Of a stretch of DNA of 10,499 bases, positions 1 to 6,328 are shown one piece after another. Numbering within the stretch: the first letter of the stretch is position 1; each line of letters opens with the position of its first letter. This DNA comes from JBDKJS01 sp039806065 (GTDB lineage Bacteria; Bacteroidota; Bacteroidia; AKYH767-A; 2013-40CM-41-45), in the NCBI GenBank assembly GCA_039806065.1, contig JBDKJS010000036.1, forward strand, positions 1 to 10,499, read 5' to 3'. The translations under genes and the position numbers were made by a program. Under the pieces are notes generated by a model that was not told the DNA's origin, made no database searches, and worked only from the letters and a program-made list of their open reading frames with translations.

Positions 1-498
1 ACCCGTCATTAATAAATTGCGCTTGCTCACCACTGCACCACGGCCGCTATCGGCCGTGATATCTACTATGGAGTAAAAAACAGAGTCGCGCAGGGCCCAA
101 GGGTAGGTGCCGGAAGTTGAAACAATATAATACAAGCTATCATCAAAACTAAATATTATGGGTGGATCGCCCATAATAGGAATATAAAAAGGGATGCTAT
201 CATAGATGAATTTATTGGATAAGGTATCGCCATTCAGCATTACTTCGCATGAAGCATTAAATACCTTATTACCATCTGAGAATAATTTTAAAACGCCTCC
301 CATGCTAGAGACAGTAGAATAATGAGGATACAAATCAATTGTCACACAGCTATCCGTAACTAATTTATCGGCTAAGTTGAAATTATACACTTTTTCTTCT
401 GGAAATGAAACTATATTTAAAATTACATTTTGATTTCTTTGGCCATAAGTATGGATCATGAATGCCATCATGATCAATAGGAAATACAAAGCTCTCAT
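1..498 (-). CDS. Secreted beta-propeller-like surface protein, N-terminal part (runs off left edge)
   Basis: The frame is open from an ATG at 498 to base 1, giving 166 codons with no stop, so the C-terminus lies outside the window. Residues 1-19 form a signal peptide: Arg2, then a hydrophobic stretch (LYFLLIMMAFMI), with likely cleavage near HTYGQ. There is no lipobox Cys. Later segments (around FSDGNKVFNASCEVMLNGDTL and YSIVDITADSGRGAVVSKRNLL) resemble the start of a family common in Bacteroidota, in which 'YTDG..VWN..H..MPNG' and 'YS.VDM..DGG.G.V..KN..L' patterns precede a beta-propeller and end in a T9SS sorting domain. The right-edge gene shows the C-terminal half of the same type. The start lies one base after the stop of an orphan sorting-domain fragment, and no Shine-Dalgarno is visible, which is usual in this phylum. 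Function is unknown beyond probable export. The family call is by recognition, not by a database search. Confidence 0.8.
   Translation of the reverse strand, partial: MRALYFLLIMMAFMIHTYGQRNQNVILNIVSFPEEKVYNFNLADKLVTDSCVTIDLYPHYSTVSSMGGVLKLFSDGNKVFNASCEVMLNGDTLSNKFIYDSIPFYIPIMGDPPIIFSFDDSLYYIVSTSGTYPWALRDSVFYSIVDITADSGRGAVVSKRNLLMTG
39..58. repeat. GC-rich inverted repeat inside the left-edge coding region
   Basis: CACGGCCG (39-46) and CGGCCGTG (51-58) are exact reverse complements separated by the 4-base loop CTAT. Pairing stops at the next base on each side. It lies inside the left-edge surface-protein gene, over the codons for roughly TADSGRG. It could form a strong mRNA hairpin but has no U-tract and is mid-gene, so it is probably not a terminator and may be chance. 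Confidence 0.6.
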
Positions 499-499
499 G

Positions 500-619
500 T
501 TATTTGATGAATTTAACTACTTGATTGTTTATTCTAAGTAAGTATAAGCCTTGAGCCAATTCTGCTGTATTGATGGTGGCAGTGCCGTATGGTAAAAATA
601 TGCTTCTCTTTATTTTCAT
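500..619 (-). pseudogene. Orphan tail of a T9SS type A C-terminal sorting domain (gene remnant)
   Basis: The frame from the ATG at 619 to the TAA at 502-500 encodes 39 residues. Residues 12-31 (GTATINTAELAQGLYLLRIN) and the ending QVVKFIK match the last two beta strands of the T9SS sorting domain. They align with NGHARLSIKDLSPGLYLIQV and the following residues at the end of the right-edge gene. The first half of the domain (the YPNP motif and strand 1) and any cargo are absent. A TAA lies directly in frame upstream of the ATG, and the 80 bases before it are AT-rich with stops in all three frames and no YPNP-encoding stretch. It is therefore most likely the 3' end left when a surface-protein gene was deleted. 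A less likely alternative is a translated 39-residue leader, because its stop lies one base before the ATG of the next gene. Confidence 0.7.
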
Positions 620-806
620 TTATCAAAAAATGATTTTTTATGTAAATATTTTTACTCTAAGTTAAACATAAATTTCACTAAATACCAAATTATTCCACCG
701 AGTGATGCTATTTAAATATCAACAAGGTGTTCATAACCATAAAAAGTGTATAAAAAAAGCCCAACTTCAAAAGCTAACACTACCAGGTTTTAAGTCTGTT
801 AGAGGG
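620..806. other. AT-rich intergenic stretch after the sigma/anti-sigma operon
   Basis: With the remnant at 500-619, this makes about 308 bases between intact genes. It is very AT-rich and has stops in all frames. It contains one A6-TGA-T6 inverted repeat (625-639) and a possible weak terminator for the anti-sigma gene (754-775). I see no RNA gene and no convincing promoter for the left-edge gene. Confidence 0.6.
754..775 (-). terminator. Weak candidate terminator of the sigma/anti-sigma operon
   Basis: About 30 bases past the anti-sigma stop, the minus strand reads AGCTT-TTG-AAGTT-GGGC followed by a run of seven T. The short stem (AGCTT/AAGTT, or alternatively AGCTT with GGGCT) includes G-U pairs, so the hairpin is poor. 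The T-run at a gene end is the main support. Confidence 0.3.
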
Positions 807-1805
807 CTATTTATAATTGGTTTTTTTAACACTAAATTTTTTACCAAGGTTTATGGCAAACACGCGCTTATCAGCATGATGATTCTCTGTGGCATCCACC
901 TTCCAGCCTGTAGTTTTTTCAAGTACTTGAGCCCCTTGCCTCAATGTTCGGTTGAGAGCAGTATTGGAATTGACTTCTTGCGATTCCTTTTTTATGGCTT
1001 CCAATTCGGCCAAATCTATCCCTGCGCCATCATAATCCACATGGTGTGCAAGTGTATTTTTGGCTGAGCCAATGTTAGGCCCTAGTGGAACCAAGGGCAT
1101 TACTGTATCTTTAGGTTGAAGTGTTATCGATGCTTGTTGTATTACGGTAATGCTATTTTTTTTAATCGGCTTCAATTTTACCGTAGCAATTGGTTTTTGT
1201 ACAACCTTCTGCATTTGGGTGGCGGTTTGCGGCAAAGGTATTGGCTGTTGGGCTGTTGGTGTTAAAAGGGAATCTATGGCGGCTTGCTTTGCCACCGTTG
1301 GTAATGGCTCTTGCGGTTTGATGAAAATAAAAAACAATAAAATCAATGCTGCTATGGCTGCTATTCCTATCCTTGTGGTGCTAATATCAAATACCCTAGC
1401 CTTGCGCTTTAAGTGGTGCTTGCCTTCCATCACTATTTGCAGTTCTGGCACCAGTTTGGTTTGTGCTAGCTTTTCAGATAAGGCTTGAGCGCCCTCGTTG
1501 GCATTTAAGTAATTACTCAAGGCTATTTGCTGATCAGCATTTAAATCGTTTTCCAATGCCGCCACTAGCCAGGTGGCTTCATTCTGTTCATGAATGGCAC
1601 TGCGCATGAGCCCTTGCTTGCCGTTAAAAATAGCATCTTCTTTGGGCAGTGTAAATGGATGCTCATATTCTGTAAACTCCTCCTTAGCTGCTGGATGCAC
1701 GCTTAGAAACAGCATCAATCTTTCAACTTCATCGGCAGCTAATACTCCATCATAATAATCAATGATGAAAGCACCATAATTGTGTATGTCTATTTTTTCT
1801 TTCAT
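807..1805 (-). CDS. Single-pass membrane anti-sigma factor, partner of the adjacent ECF sigma
   Basis: This 332-residue protein is encoded directly downstream of the ECF sigma gene; the two overlap by four bases (ATGA, 1802-1805). Residues 1-50 (NYGAFIIDYYDGVLAADEVERL, then HPAAKEEF) resemble the short N-terminal segment of many Bacteroidota membrane anti-sigma proteins ('NYE.Y..DY.EG.L......L..FL..HP..KEEF'), which presumably faces the cytoplasm and binds the sigma factor. One hydrophobic segment at about 145-163 follows a basic stretch (HLKRKAR), which predicts N-in topology. Residues 164-245 are a Pro/Thr/Gln-rich linker. The last 85 residues are a polar, probably periplasmic tail that I do not recognise. 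There is no FecR domain, so this is not the usual TonB-receptor-coupled type. The role is inferred from topology and gene order. The tail may be the signal-input part. Confidence 0.75.
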   Translation of the reverse strand: MKEKIDIHNYGAFIIDYYDGVLAADEVERLMLFLSVHPAAKEEFTEYEHPFTLPKEDAIFNGKQGLMRSAIHEQNEATWLVAALENDLNADQQIALSNYLNANEGAQALSEKLAQTKLVPELQIVMEGKHHLKRKARVFDISTTRIGIAAIAALILLFFIFIKPQEPLPTVAKQAAIDSLLTPTAQQPIPLPQTATQMQKVVQKPIATVKLKPIKKNSITVIQQASITLQPKDTVMPLVPLGPNIGSAKNTLAHHVDYDGAGIDLAELEAIKKESQEVNSNTALNRTLRQGAQVLEKTTGWKVDATENHHADKRVFAINLGKKFSVKKTNYK

Positions 1806-2290
1806 CCTATAATTTGATCAATACCCACTAAATAATCTTTTAAAAACAACCTAGCTCTATAAATGTATACTTTTACTTGAGAGGGCGTGAGCCCCGTAAT
1901 ATTCCCAATCTCCTCATAGGAATATCCTTCATAGTCTCTAAGCGTAACTACCGCTTTTTGAATAGCAGGAAGTAAATTTACTGCTTCATTGATTATTTTT
2001 TTTGCATCACTGTATTGTTCGTTATGAAAAAGAGTTGCTTCATTTACTTCTGTTAGTGTACTTACTTGTTTTCGTCTTCTAATGCTATCTATCATGGTAT
2101 GATATCCGGTCGTAAAAAGGTAACTTTTCGCCTTATCATTTGCTATATCTTGGTGTTTGATCCACATTTTTTCGAAAGTATCTTGCACCACATCCTGAGC
2201 TGCCTCTTTATCTCTTAAATTTTTAAGAATAAAGCGGTACAAGCCATCAGCATGCGCATCAATGCATTGGTTGTATTCAGCAATGGTCAT
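1802..2290 (-). CDS. ECF-type RNA polymerase sigma factor (sigma-70 family)
   Basis: The 162-residue product has the two-domain layout and typical length of ECF sigma factors. Region 2 spans about residues 12-75: LYRFILKNLRDKEAAQDVVQDTF, then MW, then AKSYLFTTGYHTMIDSIRRRK, covering core binding and -10 recognition. Region 4 spans about 105-155: LLPAIQKAVVTLRDYEGYSYEEIG, then a helix-turn-helix (ITGLTPSQVKVYIYRAR) for -35 recognition. There is no C-terminal extension. It directs RNA polymerase to a small set of promoters and is presumably held inactive by the membrane protein encoded by the overlapping downstream gene. The upstream TGTAAC/CGTC element suggests it transcribes its own operon. 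The start at 2290 fits region 2 beginning near residue 12. The signal sensed and its targets outside this operon cannot be told from the window. Confidence 0.93.
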   Translation of the reverse strand: MTIAEYNQCIDAHADGLYRFILKNLRDKEAAQDVVQDTFEKMWIKHQDIANDKAKSYLFTTGYHTMIDSIRRRKQVSTLTEVNEATLFHNEQYSDAKKIINEAVNLLPAIQKAVVTLRDYEGYSYEEIGNITGLTPSQVKVYIYRARLFLKDYLVGIDQIIG

Positions 2291-2309
2291 AAATGTTTCT
2301 TATTCATGT

Positions 2310-2336
2310 GACGCCTGGATGTGGCCATAAGTTACA
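2310..2336 (-). promoter_or_regulatory. Putative autoregulatory ECF sigma promoter (TGTAAC - 17 bp - CGTC)
   Basis: On the minus strand TGTAAC (2336-2331) is followed by 17 bases and CGTC (2313-2310), 20 bp before the sigma start codon. This pair and spacing match the -35/-10 elements I know upstream of many Bacteroidota ECF sigma genes. Transcription would begin a few bases after CGTC, leaving a leader of roughly 10-15 nt. I saw no second copy in the other intergenic regions. Confidence 0.65.
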
Positions 2337-2415
2337 GGATTAAGTCAAATAAATTAGTTAAGGTGATTGAAAGTATAAAAATACGTAAATGAACAATTTT
2401 CAAATTAAAATTAGC

Positions 2416-2423
2416 TATTTTTG
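2416..2423 (+). promoter_or_regulatory. Candidate -7 box (TATTTTTG) of the serine dehydratase gene
   Basis: TATTTTTG is an exact match to the Bacteroidota housekeeping -7 consensus TAnnTTTG and ends 11 bases before the ATG at 2435. I find no good TTG/TTTG -33 element 17-20 bases upstream. If it is used, the 5' leader would be only about 5-7 nt. No Shine-Dalgarno is present. Confidence 0.4.
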
Positions 2424-2434
2424 AAGCATTGGTT

Positions 2435-3862
2435 ATGCAGCAAGACTTTATTTCAGTATTCGATATTTTTAAAATTGGGGTAGGGCCTAGCAGTTCGCAT
2501 ACCTTGGGCCCGTGGCGTGCAGCTGGTATGTTTATTAGCTTGTTGAAAGAAAAAAACCTACTGACCGAAGTTCAATCCATTACTGTTGACCTCTATGGTT
2601 CACTTGCCAAGACTGGCAAAGGACATGGAACTGATATAGCTGTTCAACTAGGGCTAATGAATCTGGATCCTGTAACCTTTGATGTGAATGCTATCCATGC
2701 CACCATTGCAGCCATTGCTGGAAATAAAACATTAACCATTGATGGCCATCATACTATCCATTTTGATCCACCTCTAAACCTGGTTTTTCATTTTGATAAA
2801 AGCTTACCATTCCATGCCAATGGCATGCACATTACCGCTTTGCTACGCAATGGAACATCCCTATCAGAAGCTTATTACAGTGTAGGTGGAGGATTTGTAG
2901 AACAAGAAAACGATAACTACAATTCAAATGAAGTCATTACCATACCCTACCCTATTCAAACTGCTGATGAACTAGTGCGCTTTTGTAGTGAGAAGCAAAA
3001 AGCCGTTTGGCAAATTGTATATGCGAATGAATTAAGCTTTAATAACGAAGAAAACATCGATAAAGCTGTAATGCAACTGTGGCGAACCATGCTATCAAGT
3101 GTGTACCGAGGATGCCATACTAAGGGGGAGCTTCCTGGTGGCTTAAAAGTAAATAGGCGGGCTGCAGCATTGAATCAAAAATTTTTAAGTGGTAAGGCCT
3201 ACACTGATGAGTTTGCATGGCTGGATTTGATTAGAAAAGGAGGCAATAATTTTGCTTATATTTTAGACTGGGTTAGTTGCTTTGCTCTGGCAGTAAATGA
3301 AGAGAATGCTTCTTTTGGCAGGATAGTGACTGCTCCCACTAATGGTGCAGCGGGTGTAGTGCCGGCCATACTCATGTATTACGTAATATTTGCCGATGGT
3401 GATAGTGATGAAAAAATTATTCAATTTCTAATGACAGCTTCCGTAGTTGGTAGCATTTTTAAAAAAGGTGCAACCATTAGTGCTGCTATGGGCGGTTGTC
3501 AAGCTGAAATAGGGGTGAGTAGTGCAATGGCTGCTGCTGCCCTCACTGAAGGTTTGGGTGGCACACCACGCCAATGTATGATGGCTGCAGAAATTGCTAT
3601 GGAACACCATCTAGGCCTTACCTGCGACCCTATAAAAGGGTTGGTACAAATACCATGCATTGAACGCAACACGATGGGTGCCATCAAGGCAATTACTGCT
3701 TCTCAATTGGCACTCAACAGTAACCCCAATCATGCTAAAATTACCCTTGATGATGTAGTGAAAACAATGTGGGCTACCGCTCAAGATATGAATACTAAGT
3801 ATAAAGAAACTGCGGAAGGCGGACTAGCGGTAAACATTCCTTTAGGACTAAGTGAATGTTAA
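2435..3862 (+). CDS. sdaA: L-serine ammonia-lyase (L-serine dehydratase), single-chain iron-sulfur type
   Basis: Converts L-serine to pyruvate and ammonia in the cytoplasm using an oxygen-labile [4Fe-4S] cluster. The 475-residue product contains both parts of the enzyme in one chain. The N-terminal beta domain (about 1-155) opens with ISVFDIFKIGVGPSSSHTLG. The C-terminal catalytic alpha domain (about 180-475) carries TAPTNGAAGVVPA near 299-311. Counted from the ATG at 2435, the cluster cysteines are Cys355 (GGCQAE), Cys397 (LTCDP) and Cys408 (IPCIERN). The protein ends in Cys475, the position that caps the cluster in the Legionella enzyme. I chose the ATG at 2435 over the in-frame TTG at 2429 because family members begin a few residues before ISVFDIFKIG. 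It is a single-gene unit, divergent from the sigma operon and convergent with the fatty-acid operon 39 bp away. No strong terminator hairpin is visible between the convergent genes. Confidence 0.96.
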   Translation: MQQDFISVFDIFKIGVGPSSSHTLGPWRAAGMFISLLKEKNLLTEVQSITVDLYGSLAKTGKGHGTDIAVQLGLMNLDPVTFDVNAIHATIAAIAGNKTLTIDGHHTIHFDPPLNLVFHFDKSLPFHANGMHITALLRNGTSLSEAYYSVGGGFVEQENDNYNSNEVITIPYPIQTADELVRFCSEKQKAVWQIVYANELSFNNEENIDKAVMQLWRTMLSSVYRGCHTKGELPGGLKVNRRAAALNQKFLSGKAYTDEFAWLDLIRKGGNNFAYILDWVSCFALAVNEENASFGRIVTAPTNGAAGVVPAILMYYVIFADGDSDEKIIQFLMTASVVGSIFKKGATISAAMGGCQAEIGVSSAMAAAALTEGLGGTPRQCMMAAEIAMEHHLGLTCDPIKGLVQIPCIERNTMGAIKAITASQLALNSNPNHAKITLDDVVKTMWATAQDMNTKYKETAEGGLAVNIPLGLSEC

Positions 3863-3901
3863 AAGCGTGCACATTTGTATTAATTAAACACTATCTACAG
3901 T

Positions 3902-6307
3902 TTAGTTTCTCAACGGCTTTCCAGTTTTGAGAATGGCTTGAATGCGTTCTAAGGTTTTTCTCTCGCCACAAAGGCTTACAAATGCTTCGCGTTCTAGATC
4001 TAATAAATATTGTTCTGTAACCAAAGTTTTAGCGCTTAGATCGCCTCCGCACATAACATAGGCAAGTTTTTCTGATATCAATTGATCGTGTTTGCTTATA
4101 TACCCGCCTGCCTGCATTACACTTGCCCCAGCAAAAAACACACCCATTCCAGCCCGCCCCAATACTTTAATATCTTTCCCCAATGCTGGTTTGGTATATC
4201 CGTCATTCGCCAGTTCTATAGCAGCCCGCTTGGCCTCTGTTATTTGTCTGCTTCTGTTCATCACCACCTCATCGCGACCTTTTTTCAATATCTTTAAATC
4301 AAAAGCTTCCAATGCACTTGTGCTCACTTTAGCCATGCCGATCGTTAAAAAATAATCTCTTAATACTTGCTCATCAATGATGCCTTCGGCATATTCGCGA
4401 CTGGCCCTTAATGCAAATTCTTTACTACCTCCTCCACCTGGGATGAGGCCTACCCCAAATTCTACAAGTCCTATATAAGTTTCGGCTGCAGCCACTACCT
4501 TATCGGCATGGAGCGTCATTTCGCAACCGCCTCCTAGGGTGAGTGTATGTGGTGCTACTACCACTGGAATGCTGCTGTGGCGCACCCGCATATTCATTCC
4601 TTGAAATGCGCGCACGGCCATATCTATTTCATCCCAATCTTGATCGATTGCAAACATGAGGATCATTGCCAAATTTGCTCCAGCACTAAAATTTGCTGCC
4701 TCATTGCCAATGACCAAGCCCCTAAATTGTTGCTCAGCTATTTCTATTGACTTATTTACACCTTGTATTATTTCACCTCCGATGGTATTCATCTTTGTAT
4801 GAAACTCTAAATTTACGATGCCATCGCCTATATCTATCAAACTGCATCCACTGTTTTTCCAGATAACGCCATTTGCTTTGCGAGGTTGCAAATAGACTAT
4901 ACTTTCAGCACCACCTTTGGCTACATAAGTTTTGGTTGATGGCTGATAACACTTTCTTTTACCATTTTCATACTTATAAAAACTTGTGTTGCCGGCTGCT
5001 ACCATTTCTTCAATCCATAAAGCAGGAGCATGCCCAAGCGCCTTCATGGCATTGAGCGTACCACTTAGTCCTACCATATCCCATACTTCAAATGGCCCCT
5101 GATCCCATCCAAAGCCCGCACCTATGGCTTCATCTATAAGGTATAAGTCATCAGCTATTTCTGGTATGCGATGGCTACAGTAAGTGAATAATCCATAAAA
5201 GCTTTGTCGGTAAAAGTCGCCCGCTTTGTCTGTGGCTGTTAAAAGTAACTTTAACCTGTCTGCAATATTTTCAATGCTCTTACTCTGTTCAAGTGCAGCA
5301 AATCTTACTTTTTCTTGCGGCTGATATTCAAGTGTTTTTAAATTAAGCGCATGTATTTCGCTTTTACCTTCTGCATTTTTTATTTTCTTGTAAAACCCTT
5401 GCTTTGACTTATCGCCAAACCATCCATTGGCAACCATTGTTTGCAAATAGGTGGGCAATTGAAACTGTGACCTTGCCTCGTCTTTTGGGCACCTATTATA
5501 TAGATCGTTAGCCACTTTTACAAGTGTATCAATGCCCACTACGTCACAAGTTCTAAAAGTTGCGCTTTTAGCTCGGCCTATTACAGGACCTGTTAATTTA
5601 TCCACCTCTGGCACAGTAAGCTCCATCTTTTCTACCAAATGAAAGAGCGACATTATACTATAAACACCAACCCTATTGGCTATGAATGCTGGCGTATCTT
5701 TACAAAGCACGGTATTTTTCCCAAGATAAACATCGCCATAGTCCATTAAAAATGAGACTACTTCAGGCAAAGTGCCTGGAGAGGGAATAACCTCTAACAA
5801 CCTCAGATAGCGTGGTGGATTAAAAAAATGTGTGCCACAAAAGTGTTTTACAAAATCATCAGAACGACCTTCGGCCATTAAATGAATGGGAATTCCACTA
5901 GTGTTGGAAGTGATTAAGCTTCCCGGTTTGCGATATTGCTCTACCGCTTCGAATATGTTTTTCTTAATTTCTAAATTTTCCACCACCACTTCTATGATCC
6001 AATCACTATGCTTGATGTCTGACAGGTGATCTTCAAAATTACCTGTGGTGATATGATCAGCTAACGATTTCTTATATATGGGCGATGGATTGCTTTTTAA
6101 GGTGGATTGCAATGCTTCATTAACGATTCTGTTTCGAAACGATGGAGATGCCTCTGTTAGGCCTTTGGCCATTTCTACCGCTGTGAGCGATTTGGGTACT
6201 ATATCCAACAACAGTACTTTAACCCCTATGTTTGCAAAATGGCAGGCTATCCTGCTACCCATTACACCACTACCAAGCACGGTTACGTGCTTTATACTTC
6301 TATTCAT
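3902..6307 (-). CDS. fadN: FadN-type 3-hydroxyacyl-CoA dehydrogenase / enoyl-CoA hydratase
   Basis: A bifunctional beta-oxidation enzyme of 801 residues, close to the length of Bacillus FadN and with the same domain order (dehydrogenase first). Residues 6-190 form the NAD-binding dehydrogenase domain, with VTVLGSGVMGSRIA as the GxGxxG loop. Dehydrogenase catalytic positions appear intact: Glu110 (VVENLE), Ser137 region (SNTSGIP), His160 (GTHFFNPP) and Asn211 (FIANRVG). Dehydrogenase C-terminal domains follow at about 205-305 and 360-440. The hydratase/crotonase domain is at about 490-690. It has an oxyanion segment at FSAGANL (540-546) and both acid/base glutamates, Glu596 (LGGGCE) and Glu616 (GLVEFGVGLIPGGGG), spaced by 20 as in classical enoyl-CoA hydratase. 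It is the second gene of an operon, 21 bp after the acyl-CoA synthetase gene. No thiolase or acyl-CoA dehydrogenase gene follows it; the next gene is convergent. Confidence 0.94.
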   Translation of the reverse strand: MNRSIKHVTVLGSGVMGSRIACHFANIGVKVLLLDIVPKSLTAVEMAKGLTEASPSFRNRIVNEALQSTLKSNPSPIYKKSLADHITTGNFEDHLSDIKHSDWIIEVVVENLEIKKNIFEAVEQYRKPGSLITSNTSGIPIHLMAEGRSDDFVKHFCGTHFFNPPRYLRLLEVIPSPGTLPEVVSFLMDYGDVYLGKNTVLCKDTPAFIANRVGVYSIMSLFHLVEKMELTVPEVDKLTGPVIGRAKSATFRTCDVVGIDTLVKVANDLYNRCPKDEARSQFQLPTYLQTMVANGWFGDKSKQGFYKKIKNAEGKSEIHALNLKTLEYQPQEKVRFAALEQSKSIENIADRLKLLLTATDKAGDFYRQSFYGLFTYCSHRIPEIADDLYLIDEAIGAGFGWDQGPFEVWDMVGLSGTLNAMKALGHAPALWIEEMVAAGNTSFYKYENGKRKCYQPSTKTYVAKGGAESIVYLQPRKANGVIWKNSGCSLIDIGDGIVNLEFHTKMNTIGGEIIQGVNKSIEIAEQQFRGLVIGNEAANFSAGANLAMILMFAIDQDWDEIDMAVRAFQGMNMRVRHSSIPVVVAPHTLTLGGGCEMTLHADKVVAAAETYIGLVEFGVGLIPGGGGSKEFALRASREYAEGIIDEQVLRDYFLTIGMAKVSTSALEAFDLKILKKGRDEVVMNRSRQITEAKRAAIELANDGYTKPALGKDIKVLGRAGMGVFFAGASVMQAGGYISKHDQLISEKLAYVMCGGDLSAKTLVTEQYLLDLEREAFVSLCGERKTLERIQAILKTGKPLRN

Positions 6308-6328
6308 TATCTTAAATTATATATTAAA

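Noticed and set aside
625..639. A6-TGA-T6 inverted repeat as a terminator
   Set aside because: Only A-T pairs, with no GC stem, in an AT-rich region where such runs are expected. It also lies just before the orphan fragment rather than at an intact gene end.
702..1488. Open frames on the plus strand (121 and 112 codons) opposite the anti-sigma gene
   Set aside because: They lie antisense to a gene with a clear product and operon context, lack recognisable motifs, and their hydrophobic stretches mirror the membrane segment and Pro-rich linker codons of the real gene.
2429..2434. TTG at 2429 as start of the serine dehydratase gene
   Set aside because: An ATG lies two codons later, closer to where family members begin, and the TTG would sit at or near the predicted transcription start.
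4082..5055. Several plus-strand frames of 60-87 codons opposite the FadN-type gene
   Set aside because: All are antisense to a coding sequence with intact catalytic motifs, and the translated products look like reversed coding composition without domains.
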